Shown here: positions 8,313 through 16,117 of the stretch, piece by piece
Numbering within the stretch: the first letter of the stretch is position 1
Layout of the letters: each line of letters starts with the position of its first letter
Source: JBKHYJ01 sp046565505
GTDB taxonomy: Bacteria; Acidobacteriota; Blastocatellia; UBA7656
Direction: 5' to 3'
Length of the DNA: 64,000 nt
Assembly (NCBI GenBank): GCA_046565505.1
Contig: JBKHYJ010000096.1
Location: 1 to 64,000 of the forward strand
The notes under the pieces: generated by a model
Database searches by the model: none
Seen by the model: the letters and a program-made list of their open reading frames with translations, nothing else
What the model was told of the DNA's origin: nothing
Position numbers and translations under genes: made by a program

Positions 8313-8759
8313 CTAATACCGGCCATGGTCTAAGGCAAAATACTCGCGGACAAAATAGTCCGCCCGGTTGCTGTCGTCTTTGAACCTATGTATCTGAGCG
8401 AGAACGATCAGCCCCTTGAGGATCATCGCCTGGAGCCGCGTTTCCGCGAAGCCGAAGTCATACACGCATGTAAACCCCGTGGGGACCCGCGACGCCGGCG
8501 TTGACGTAAAGATGTTAAGGCGCGTCGGCCCCCAGTCGATCAACCCTTGCGGGCCGACCGCATGCACGCGAAGCGAGAGGCCATCTCCTGACTGGGTGAT
8601 GACCATCCGCGCCACGCCATTCGTATCAGGGTTAGAATTAACCCAGTCCCCGGCTAAACCGGAAAGATCGATGGGTCCGCCATTCTCGGGTTCGGGTTTT
8701 ACGCGGTCTCGGATTTGGACAAATTGCATTCGTAACTCATTCAAGACGCCCTGATCCAA
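8313..8759 (-). CDS. Small protein of unknown family, possible beta-barrel (paralog 2)
   Basis: A 148-residue paralog of the protein at 7852-8280. Shared landmarks are L-G-W-NS-PDT-GVARMVI, a short DFGF turn, a KGLIVLAQIHRF strand and a D-SNRADYFVREYF end. The longest frame starts with TTG at 8759, overlapping the TauD-like gene by 19 bp; ATG at 8729 is an alternative and neither has a clear ribosome site. Two diverged copies side by side in an otherwise enzymatic operon suggest a role for each, such as product binding, self-protection or scaffolding. Sequence alone does not say which. Confidence 0.68.
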   Translation of the reverse strand: MDQGVLNELRMQFVQIRDRVKPEPENGGPIDLSGLAGDWVNSNPDTNGVARMVITQSGDGLSLRVHAVGPQGLIDWGPTRLNIFTSTPASRVPTGFTCVYDFGFAETRLQAMILKGLIVLAQIHRFKDDSNRADYFVREYFALDHGRY

Positions 8760-9628
8760 CTTCGGATCATCAGGCGGTCGGATGCGCCTTCGGTGATCGG
8801 CGTACGCGCATGAATTGTGCGCGTGTTATCCGAAAACAGTAACTCGCCCTCGCCCATCAGGAACTCGATGGTACGGGCCGTGGTAGAAATGACCTCTTCA
8901 AAAGCATCCAGCGAGTCCAGCACTCGCCGCGAAAGCCTCGCCTGCCTGGAATCCAGCGCAAGGTCGATTGTGTAGCGGCGCCAACAAATGCTGTTCTCCG
9001 TCAGCACCGGCCGCCACTTCACGCCGCCGCCGCGATAAGCCGCCAACTGCCAAGGCACGGGCTCTGTCTGTAAGAGCTCAAGTATTTCGCCCCCCAGACG
9101 GTCCCTCACTTCTTCGCGTACCGCCTCGACATCCAGGACGCGGGACCGGCCCCCGCCGCCCGGGTCCGCGCGGACGCAGAGCATCGAGATCAACTCGACG
9201 GGGGTTTCCCAGTCGGCTGTATCCGTGTGCAGCCGCTCGCTCTCGCGGCCTCCGCGCGACGAGAGTATGTCGGTCGCCGGCTGTATATAATGAATCAGTT
9301 GGGCGCGAGGCTTTTCGTATGGCCGGGCAACCAACTCCCCGAATGCTCTGTTGATAGCCACGAACAGCCTGTTCGCTTCGTCGAATTGAAGGCCGAGCAC
9401 AGACACGCAGTGAGGACGCTCGGCTATTCGCGCGGCGACTCGGCCGGCCAGCCAATCGAAGCCGTCCGGGCAGGCCCACCGGATTTGATCACGTACATAC
9501 AGTTGCAAATCGGGCGAGTAGAATTCTTTGTTATCGTACAGGGGAAGGCCCTCGGCAGCCTTGAGTAGATCGCCGGCCAGCTCTGGTGGAACCTGAATTT
9601 TCTCGATTTCTGAAAACGGCGGAAGCAC
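8741..9628 (-). CDS. TauD/clavaminate-synthase-like Fe(II)/2-oxoglutarate oxygenase
   Basis: A 295-residue oxygenase with the TauD-type layout: H134-x-D136 (RLHTDTADW), the distal H273 (TRTIHARTPI) and R285 (RLMIRSWIR) about 12 residues later, as in TauD, clavaminate synthase and arginine/asparagine hydroxylases. The segment around residues 205-220 (WRPVL-ENSICWRRYTIDLAL) fits the core beta strands. The GTG start at 9628 is supported by GGAG about eight bases upstream. Relatives often hydroxylate free or carrier-bound amino acids, which would suit an amino-acid-derived product here; this is inference. Confidence 0.87.
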   Translation of the reverse strand: MLPPFSEIEKIQVPPELAGDLLKAAEGLPLYDNKEFYSPDLQLYVRDQIRWACPDGFDWLAGRVAARIAERPHCVSVLGLQFDEANRLFVAINRAFGELVARPYEKPRAQLIHYIQPATDILSSRGGRESERLHTDTADWETPVELISMLCVRADPGGGGRSRVLDVEAVREEVRDRLGGEILELLQTEPVPWQLAAYRGGGVKWRPVLTENSICWRRYTIDLALDSRQARLSRRVLDSLDAFEEVISTTARTIEFLMGEGELLFSDNTRTIHARTPITEGASDRLMIRSWIRAS

Positions 9629-9905
9629 CTGGTCAGCTCCAATCTTCCCGTAATGTATGCCACTTTCAAAGCGCTCTCACTCTGCCACATCACTTGCCGA
9701 TAGTCAAGAGCCATCTCCGCGGACCGTCAATGCGCGAATCACAAGTGTGCGCCGAAGGCTAACCTCATGTCGCTTTAAGGTAATGGGGAGCGACGAAAAC
9801 GATTCAGGGCGGGTTATGCGCGGGTCGTATCTAACACGGCACTTCGATTCGCAGTACCCGCTCGCGAAATTCGCCGCAAGCGAAAGCGGCCCCTATCGGT
9901 TGTGG

Positions 9906-10685
9906 TTATGCCTCGCCCTTAGGTTTACTGAAGGCCCGCCAGGCCGCGAAGGCGCGTTGATGATCTGTCTCCAGCCGCGGCTCGGCGAGGACCAGATGGC
10001 TGCAATCGGCATTACCCCGGACCCGGAGCATTGCCCTCTCTAGATTGTTGATCTGATTAGTGATGAACCGCACAATAAATCCAATTCGCGGCTCGTCGGA
10101 CGTATTGCGATTTGACCCGTGGACGATAGTGCTATGGTGCAAAGACATCTCGCCGGGCTGCAACACGACATCTACCGCGCGGGATTCATCGACGGCCACG
10201 ATACGCTCTCCGCGCCTCAATAGGTTGGAATCATCCTGTACGTTGGTGTGATTCAGCAGGCCAGACTTGTGAGAGCCGGGGATGACTCGCATACAACCGT
10301 TGGCCGGGTGGCTCGGCGTAAGCGCAATCCATGCCGAGGTTGAGGGCGTCAGGTGCAAGCCTGAATACACGCTGTCCTGATGCCATGAGGCGTAGCCGGG
10401 GTCTCGCGGCGGCTTGTAGAATACCAGCGTGCCATAGACCAGAATATCGTCACCTAGAACGCCTTGAATCGCGTTTAGGACGGCGTCGTGCGTCACCAGA
10501 CGGTATGCCCAATCGAAGAAGAGGTGGAGGTTGTCCAGTCGTTTCATCGGCCCGCAGTTATCGAGGATCGACTCAAACGCGCCGCGAAAATAAGTCGCCT
10601 CGTCATTTGATAAGACCCTGATCGGGAAGAGAATACCATCGCGCTCGTACTGGTCGAGCTGTTGACTGGAGAGTGTAGTGGTCAC
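9906..10685 (-). CDS. Phytanoyl-CoA dioxygenase-family oxygenase, second copy
   Basis: A PhyH-type oxygenase of about 259 residues. Counting from the GTG at 10685, the ligands are H102-x-D104 (SWHQDS), H189 (STIVHGSNRN) and R200 (EPRIGFIVRF). The frame stays open to an ATG at 10787, but the extra 34 residues do not look like this family, whose members start a few residues before the L-S-x-x-Q-L-x-x-Y-x-x-DG motif. AGGTG lies about seven bases before the GTG, so I prefer 10685. It is the first gene of the minus arm, separated from the next by 277 bp without a recognisable gene. Confidence 0.85.
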   Translation of the reverse strand: MTTTLSSQQLDQYERDGILFPIRVLSNDEATYFRGAFESILDNCGPMKRLDNLHLFFDWAYRLVTHDAVLNAIQGVLGDDILVYGTLVFYKPPRDPGYASWHQDSVYSGLHLTPSTSAWIALTPSHPANGCMRVIPGSHKSGLLNHTNVQDDSNLLRRGERIVAVDESRAVDVVLQPGEMSLHHSTIVHGSNRNTSDEPRIGFIVRFITNQINNLERAMLRVRGNADCSHLVLAEPRLETDHQRAFAAWRAFSKPKGEA

Positions 10686-11622
10686 GATATTCACCTGTGG
10701 ACTTTCTAAGAACAATCCGAGAACAGAACGGGCCGCCAAATATGTCAGCGCCGCGCCAACGTAACCCGAAAAAGAGGTCGTACGCATTATAACACCAGCC
10801 GCCAGAGCTTTGTAATTTTGTTCGCAGAATTCACTTTCTCACGGCGACCGCAGGATTAGTCTCGCGCCCCGGGCGCTAATGCAATCATTAAGTAGCGGGC
10901 TTTACGAGTCGTTAGCCTTTTCGGGCCTGGTATGTGGGGCGGCGGCTCTCATAATGTAATTTTTCTTGCTTTTCTTGTTGCCTACATATGGGGCCTATGG
11001 TAGACTGCCCAGCGTTCTTAAAGGCCAAAACTGGATCAGAAGTAATGTAAGGGCCGTTGAAAGGTTACGAGCGCGGCTTGAGCGACAAGCGTTGCCCTCC
11101 TTCGGCACTTTACTTGTGGCTGGTAATGATTCGCGGTGACAGTGCCATCAGTGACCGGGGCGGTTCATTCGCGGCATAGATTACTTTCAGCGTCCGGGAT
11201 GTGAGTGTCCATCCAACGATTTTTTAATTACGACTGCGAAGGCCATTGTTTGAAGGCTGATGAGTGGGCGAGATAAAGCTCACAGTCACGACCAGGTGGC
11301 TGAGCCATTATCCTTTGACGTGACCTTCATTTAAGTCTCCCCTGTTAGAGCTCGTAAATAAACAAAAATTACTGGCATGGGCCAGGGTCGGTCGAGTGTG
11401 CCAGCGCGCATTCTTTATGTCAACAATCTCAATCGAAGTCAGGCTCATACAATTTAGGGGCGCTACATGCTCGCCCGAAATTATAGGTGTGCTCCGGCCT
11501 GACTTGCCCGGCTTTAGTCTGCCACGTTCCCTGTGTTTTCAGTTGAGGCCGCATGATTCATGCGGCCTGCCCGAAGCCACGACTCCGAAGGCTGCCTGAT
11601 CACATATACGCAAGGTAACTGT
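10686..11622. other. Divergent intergenic region, no gene recognised
   Basis: About 0.9 kb between the two arms of the biosynthetic locus. The middle (about 10,900-11,400) is AT-richer than its surroundings. I see no convincing reading frame, RNA gene or sigma-54 site. It must contain the promoters of both arms, but I cannot pick their hexamers with confidence. Confidence 0.5.
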
Positions 11623-13122
11623 ATGATTAAAGCATCCATCGTTGCCGTCTTAACCTTTACCCCTTCGCCTGACGGCAGAGAATTGCACGCGCTTGCACAG
11701 GTGGCAGACTGGCTCGAAGTCCGCGCCGACCTGGTCGGGGACCTGGACTCCGGCTGGGTCAGAAACTTCTTCGCGGGAAGGCTACTATACTCCCTACGAA
11801 GCAAATCCGCGGGCGGCGCTTTTGAAGGCTCCGAGAGCGAACGCAGGGCTCGCCTTCTGGCTGCTTCCCGCCAGTATGACTTAGTAGAATTAGAAGCCGA
11901 AAGCGACCTCCGGCCTGAAATTTTAGGCGAGGTCGGACCGGATAAGCGGGTCTTATCCTGGTACGGCCCGCCCAAGGAACTCGGCGAGCTAATTCTACTT
12001 TTCGACCGCCTCTCGTCAGTTCAAAGCACGCTCTATAAATTGGTGGTCGAGAGCGAGCGCATTGAGGACACCCCCGGCCCGCTGCTGATGCTGAAGACTC
12101 TCGCGCGGTCGGACGTAGTGGCGTTCGCATCCGGCGAGAGCGGGTTCTGGAGTCGCCTGCTCGCGCCTCGCTTCGGCGCGCCGATCATATTCGGGTCCGC
12201 CGACCACGGATGGACGGCCGAGGGCGACCCCTCAATTTTTAGATTGGTCGAAGACTACGGCCTGCCTTCCCTCTCGCCCGTCGATGAGATATACGGAATA
12301 GTCGGGAACCCGGTTAACCACTCGCTCTCGCCTCGGATACACAACGCCGCTTACAGGGCGCTGAAACACCCGGCGCTGTTTATGCCTTTTCAAGTGGTGT
12401 CGTTCAGCGATTTCTGGCGAGAAGTCGTAACGAGCGGGAAGCTTGAATCCCTGGGCGTCCCGATCAGGGGCTTAACTGTATCCTCCCCTTACAAGGAAGC
12501 CGCGCTACGCCAGGCGCGCGCCAGCAGCCCCATGTCCCGACTGATCGGCGCCGCGAACGTCTTCGTGCGAAACAAGGGTCACTGGAAGGCCGACACAACA
12601 GACCCCGAAGGGGTCATCCTCGCGATTCGCAACAGGGGCTTCTCGCTCAACGCGAAGAAGGCCGCAGTCGTAGGGTGCGGCGGCGCGGGGAGGGCCGTTG
12701 CGGCGGCGCTCACCGAGGCGGGGGCCGACGTGACACTGGTTAACCGCGGCCTAGACCGGGGCCGCATGGCCGCCCGCCTGCTCCGGCTGCCGTTCATCCC
12801 GCTGTCTTCCTTCGCCGCCAGTGATTTTTCCGTTCTGATAAACGCGACGCCCGTAGGCCGCGACGATAATAACATGCCGTTCGAGTTAGATGGGTCGAGC
12901 GAAGACGCGATCGTGATCGACCTCGTTTATGGGTCCGCGCCCACCCCGCTGATTTCAAGCGCGCTCGCGAGCGGGCGGGCAGCCATCGACGGTCATGAGG
13001 TTTTGCTGATTCAAGTGCTCCACCAATTCCACAAAATGACCGGGCTGGACATGCCGAGGGATGTCGCCCGCGATGCCCTCGGGTTGAATGTGAATCCTAC
13101 GACCAAGTTCCTGACGGCGTGA
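11623..13122 (+). CDS. aroDE: Fused 3-dehydroquinate dehydratase (type I-like) / shikimate dehydrogenase
   Basis: A 499-residue fusion. Residues 1-220 follow type I dehydroquinate dehydratase: LEVRADLV, LRS-SAGGAFEGSE, DLVELEAE, the likely Schiff-base lysine K139 (LYKLVVES) and S-R-L near 185. The catalytic His expected in an S-N-H-D-F-type stretch is absent; the sequence there is LSWYGPP (W113). Residues 224-499 are shikimate dehydrogenase: NHSLSP substrate loop, catalytic K291 (SSPYKEA), D327 (TTDPEG, where the family has NTDG-x-G), the CGGAGRA NADP loop with NR after strand 2, INATPVG and DGHEVL-IQ. Start ATG 11623 (AAGG eight bases upstream). It opens the plus arm. It may be a pathway enzyme or one recruited to make a shikimate-type precursor. 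Confidence 0.9.
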   Translation: MIKASIVAVLTFTPSPDGRELHALAQVADWLEVRADLVGDLDSGWVRNFFAGRLLYSLRSKSAGGAFEGSESERRARLLAASRQYDLVELEAESDLRPEILGEVGPDKRVLSWYGPPKELGELILLFDRLSSVQSTLYKLVVESERIEDTPGPLLMLKTLARSDVVAFASGESGFWSRLLAPRFGAPIIFGSADHGWTAEGDPSIFRLVEDYGLPSLSPVDEIYGIVGNPVNHSLSPRIHNAAYRALKHPALFMPFQVVSFSDFWREVVTSGKLESLGVPIRGLTVSSPYKEAALRQARASSPMSRLIGAANVFVRNKGHWKADTTDPEGVILAIRNRGFSLNAKKAAVVGCGGAGRAVAAALTEAGADVTLVNRGLDRGRMAARLLRLPFIPLSSFAASDFSVLINATPVGRDDNNMPFELDGSSEDAIVIDLVYGSAPTPLISSALASGRAAIDGHEVLLIQVLHQFHKMTGLDMPRDVARDALGLNVNPTTKFLTA

Positions 13123-13213
13123 CGTTTTAGGAGACGAAGGGAAGCGGTCGCGGTCGCTTCAATAATGATGAGACGCGACATAGAGACTTTACTTCCGCGA
13201 GCGATTGCTGAAA

Positions 13214-14416
13214 ATGAAAAACACAGAATTCAAACCGGCGCACGGCACAAGAGAGGCCCTGGATCTCGTGAAGGAATTGGCGCGCGAAAAGTTCGCACCG
13301 CGCGCGGCCCACTACGATCAGACGGCGACGTTCCCGTCCGAAGACTTCGACGACCTATTCCATGCCGGCCTGCTTGGGGCGGCCATCCCGGAAAGCTATG
13401 GCGGCCTCGGCCTCGGCCCATACCTCGGCGACGTGTACAGCTTGTGGATGATCACCAAAGAGATTGCCGCGGCCGACCTTTCGCTGGCGCGCTGCTGGGA
13501 GGGGCATGCCAATTCGCTCGTGCTGTTAACAGGGATGGCCGGCGAGGAGCAGAAAGCCCGCTGGTTTGACGGCGTCCTCACGCGAGGCGAGACCTGGGTG
13601 GCCTGGAGCGGCGAGCCGCAGGCCCGCAAGCCCGGCGAGAGCGCCCGCTACGGCACGAACATAGAGATTGTCAAAGGCGGTTACGTCGTTGACGGGACGA
13701 AGGTGTTTTGCACGAGCGCGGGCGGCGCGCGCTGGGCCTTGTTGCTGGTGAACACGGCCGGCCCCGGCGGCGCCCGTCATGCGAGCGCCTCTCATGAGGG
13801 GTTACTCATGCTCGCCTGCGACCTGTCGGACCCCAGCGTCACTTTCGATGGGTCGTGGTGGGACCCGATAGGGATGCGCGCGACCGTCAGCCACCTCGCG
13901 CGCTTCAACCGCACGTTCATTCCCGAAGCTAACCTCGTCGGCTACCCCGGGCAGTACATAAGCGAAGGGTGGCAGACCTGTTTCATTCCTCACTACGCCG
14001 CCAGCTTTTTAGGGGCGGCCGAAGCGGCCTACGAATACGCGATGCAATACGTCAAGAGCCAGAATAAAGAGGCCGACCCATACGTCCATCAGCACATCGC
14101 CCAGATGGCGATCAAAATCGAGACCGCCAACCTGTGGCTGCGCCACGTGGCTGGGATGTGGGAGACGGGCAGGCACGGCGAGGCGCAACTGGCGGGCAGC
14201 CGCGCGCGCCACATCATAGAGCATCTGGCTACGGAATCGGTCCAACACTGCATACGGGCATGCGGGGCGCGCAGCCTCAACAGGCCGAGCCCGCTGGAGC
14301 GAATATACAGGGACCTGTCTTTCTACGTCTTGCATGATAACGACGACCACATCCTCGCGATGATCGGCAAATCGCTGCTCGGACAATCTCATGACCCGTC
14401 TTTTTACAAGCCGTGA
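13214..14416 (+). CDS. Acyl-CoA dehydrogenase-family flavoprotein
   Basis: About 400 residues with the acyl-CoA dehydrogenase fold: helical N-terminus ending in GLLGAAIPESYGGLGLG, the beta domain with W-A-W-SGEP and GY-VDGTKVFCTSA, and a helical C-terminus with CGARSLNRPSPLERIYRDLSFY. FAD-dependent enzymes of this class desaturate CoA or carrier-bound acyl groups, but some act as N-hydroxylases. ATG at 13214 is chosen; an in-frame TTG at 13205 is the alternative, and neither has a strong ribosome site. It follows the AroDE gene by about 90 bp and ends 12 bp before the next gene, so it belongs to the plus-arm operon. I cannot assign the catalytic base with confidence. Confidence 0.85.
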   Translation: MKNTEFKPAHGTREALDLVKELAREKFAPRAAHYDQTATFPSEDFDDLFHAGLLGAAIPESYGGLGLGPYLGDVYSLWMITKEIAAADLSLARCWEGHANSLVLLTGMAGEEQKARWFDGVLTRGETWVAWSGEPQARKPGESARYGTNIEIVKGGYVVDGTKVFCTSAGGARWALLLVNTAGPGGARHASASHEGLLMLACDLSDPSVTFDGSWWDPIGMRATVSHLARFNRTFIPEANLVGYPGQYISEGWQTCFIPHYAASFLGAAEAAYEYAMQYVKSQNKEADPYVHQHIAQMAIKIETANLWLRHVAGMWETGRHGEAQLAGSRARHIIEHLATESVQHCIRACGARSLNRPSPLERIYRDLSFYVLHDNDDHILAMIGKSLLGQSHDPSFYKP

Positions 14417-14428
14417 GCCGGGGGAATC

Positions 14429-16072
14429 ATGACGAAACGATCACACAGAAAATTCGATCTTTCTATCTGGGCGCTGGGGCTAGGGTATTTCATTTTTTAT
14501 ACCCCGTACAGCGGATTGACCAAGGCGCTCACCAATGGCCTGCTGCCGGGCATGAGCAGGCCGCTATCAGGGTTCGAGGTGCTGCCGCTGTCGGTGGGGG
14601 CCACCGTCTTGGGAATATACGCGTTCATAAGCGCGCAGGGGTGGTGGAAGTACGCCGGCCGCCGGAACTTTTTCGGCCTCGCCGTGCCTTCGCCGAACCG
14701 CTGGACGTTCCTATCCGGCCTCTGCATGGCGACAATAATCGCCACCACGACGCTTGCGTTCAGCTTCGGCGGGGCGTCGATTTTGTTCGCGCTGATTCTG
14801 CTCAGGGGCGGGGTACTGATCATCGGGCCGATAGTGGACGTTACGCTCGGCCGCAGGGTCAGGTGGTTCTCCTGGTGTGCCGTGTTGATCAGTCTTCTAT
14901 CGCTGCTAGTGGCGCTCGCCGACGTTAATCATTACGTCATGGGGCTGCCGGCGGTGCTGGACGTGGCCGCCTATCTCGCGGGCTATTTCTTCCGCTTCCG
15001 CATCATGACAAGAATCGCCAAGTCGCCGGACCGGGACACGACCCTGCGCTACTTCGTGGAAGAGCAGATGGTGGCTACTCCGGCCCTGCTAGCCGCCCTT
15101 GGTATTCTCGCGGCCATAGGGTCGAGCGAAAGCCTGCTGGCCTTCCGGTGGGGATTCATTCACATCTGGGGCTCAGGCTCGGCGCTGCCCGCGACCCTCG
15201 TCGGCGCGTTCTACGCGGCGCTCATGATTTGTACGACCTTCATCTTCCTCGACCGGCGGGAGAATAGCTTCTGCATCCCCATGCACTGCGGGTCGAGCAT
15301 GCTGTCCGGCGTCGTCGCGTCGAGCGTGCTGGCTTACCTCTACCACCAGAGCCCCATCAGCCCTGCCCAGTCCGCCAGCACCGGGTTGATTGTTGTGGCG
15401 CTCGCGTTCTTGTCGCCGTTACACCATGTCAAGGACAAGATAGAACAGGCGCTCGCGGAACGGAGGCTGAGGTTACTTCTCTACGTCTCTGAAACCGCGG
15501 CCAAGGTGTCGGATTCCGCGTCTTCAAAGATCGTCCAGGCCGCGCTGGCCGGCAACAGGCCGGGGGCGGTGACGGCGGCCGGATACCTCGGCAAGATAAG
15601 ACGGATATTGCTGTTCGTCTGTAGCGGCAACACTTCTCGGTCCCCGATGGCAGAGGCCATCGGCAATGCCGAGCTTCGCGCCCGGCTGAACATCACGCCC
15701 GATGCGTTAAGTGATTCGCCCTTGCGCGCACTCAGCGCAGGCTTATCCGCCACCGACGGGGCGCCGATGGCCCAGCACGCGCAGGATACTTTGCGAAAGC
15801 TCGGCGTGCCATTCTACGGCCATTCGTCAAGGTCGTTGACGGGCGCGCTGGTCGAGCAGGCGGCGGTCATTTACTGCATGTCGAATACTCACCGCGAGAC
15901 CGTGATTAACCTGCACCCGTCGGCGGCATGGAAGACCCGCTGCCTCGACCCGGACGGCGACATAGAGGACCCGGCCGGCGGCGGGCCCGAAGCCTTTCTC
16001 AACTGCGCGAAACAGATCCAGTTGCTTATACGCAGGCGGTTCGATGAGATGGGCTTGAAAGCCCGCGCCTGA
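14429..16072 (+). CDS. Membrane protein fused to a low-molecular-weight protein tyrosine phosphatase
   Basis: A 547-residue fusion. Residues about 10-330 contain roughly nine or ten hydrophobic segments in an EamA/DMT-like pattern (for example LGLGYFIFYTPYSGL, ILFALILLRGGVLIIGPIVDV, SGVVASSVLAYLYH). A linker follows, and residues about 390-545 form a low-molecular-weight phosphatase: the P-loop with nucleophile C398 (FVCSGNTSRSP, fitting C-x5-R-S) and the D-P loop (DIEDP). This enzyme class acts on phosphotyrosine or on arginine phosphate, usually as a free 150-residue protein, so the tethering is unusual. ATG at 14429 has GGGGG upstream. It may control or dephosphorylate something at the membrane, perhaps a phosphorylated intermediate. 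That is inference. Confidence 0.85.
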   Translation: MTKRSHRKFDLSIWALGLGYFIFYTPYSGLTKALTNGLLPGMSRPLSGFEVLPLSVGATVLGIYAFISAQGWWKYAGRRNFFGLAVPSPNRWTFLSGLCMATIIATTTLAFSFGGASILFALILLRGGVLIIGPIVDVTLGRRVRWFSWCAVLISLLSLLVALADVNHYVMGLPAVLDVAAYLAGYFFRFRIMTRIAKSPDRDTTLRYFVEEQMVATPALLAALGILAAIGSSESLLAFRWGFIHIWGSGSALPATLVGAFYAALMICTTFIFLDRRENSFCIPMHCGSSMLSGVVASSVLAYLYHQSPISPAQSASTGLIVVALAFLSPLHHVKDKIEQALAERRLRLLLYVSETAAKVSDSASSKIVQAALAGNRPGAVTAAGYLGKIRRILLFVCSGNTSRSPMAEAIGNAELRARLNITPDALSDSPLRALSAGLSATDGAPMAQHAQDTLRKLGVPFYGHSSRSLTGALVEQAAVIYCMSNTHRETVINLHPSAAWKTRCLDPDGDIEDPAGGGPEAFLNCAKQIQLLIRRRFDEMGLKARA

Positions 16073-16117
16073 GCTGACCGGCGCGGGGCGTTGAAAGCCG
16101 GCGAGGGAGGAGGATCA

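Noticed and set aside
11396..11599. 67-codon plus-strand frame before the AroDE gene
   Set aside because: No ribosome site, and the sequence overlaps the probable promoter region; nothing supports translation.
10686..11622. Sigma-54 promoter in the divergent biosynthetic region
   Set aside because: TGGC-containing stretches (for example near 11114 and 11374) lack a GC at the required distance.
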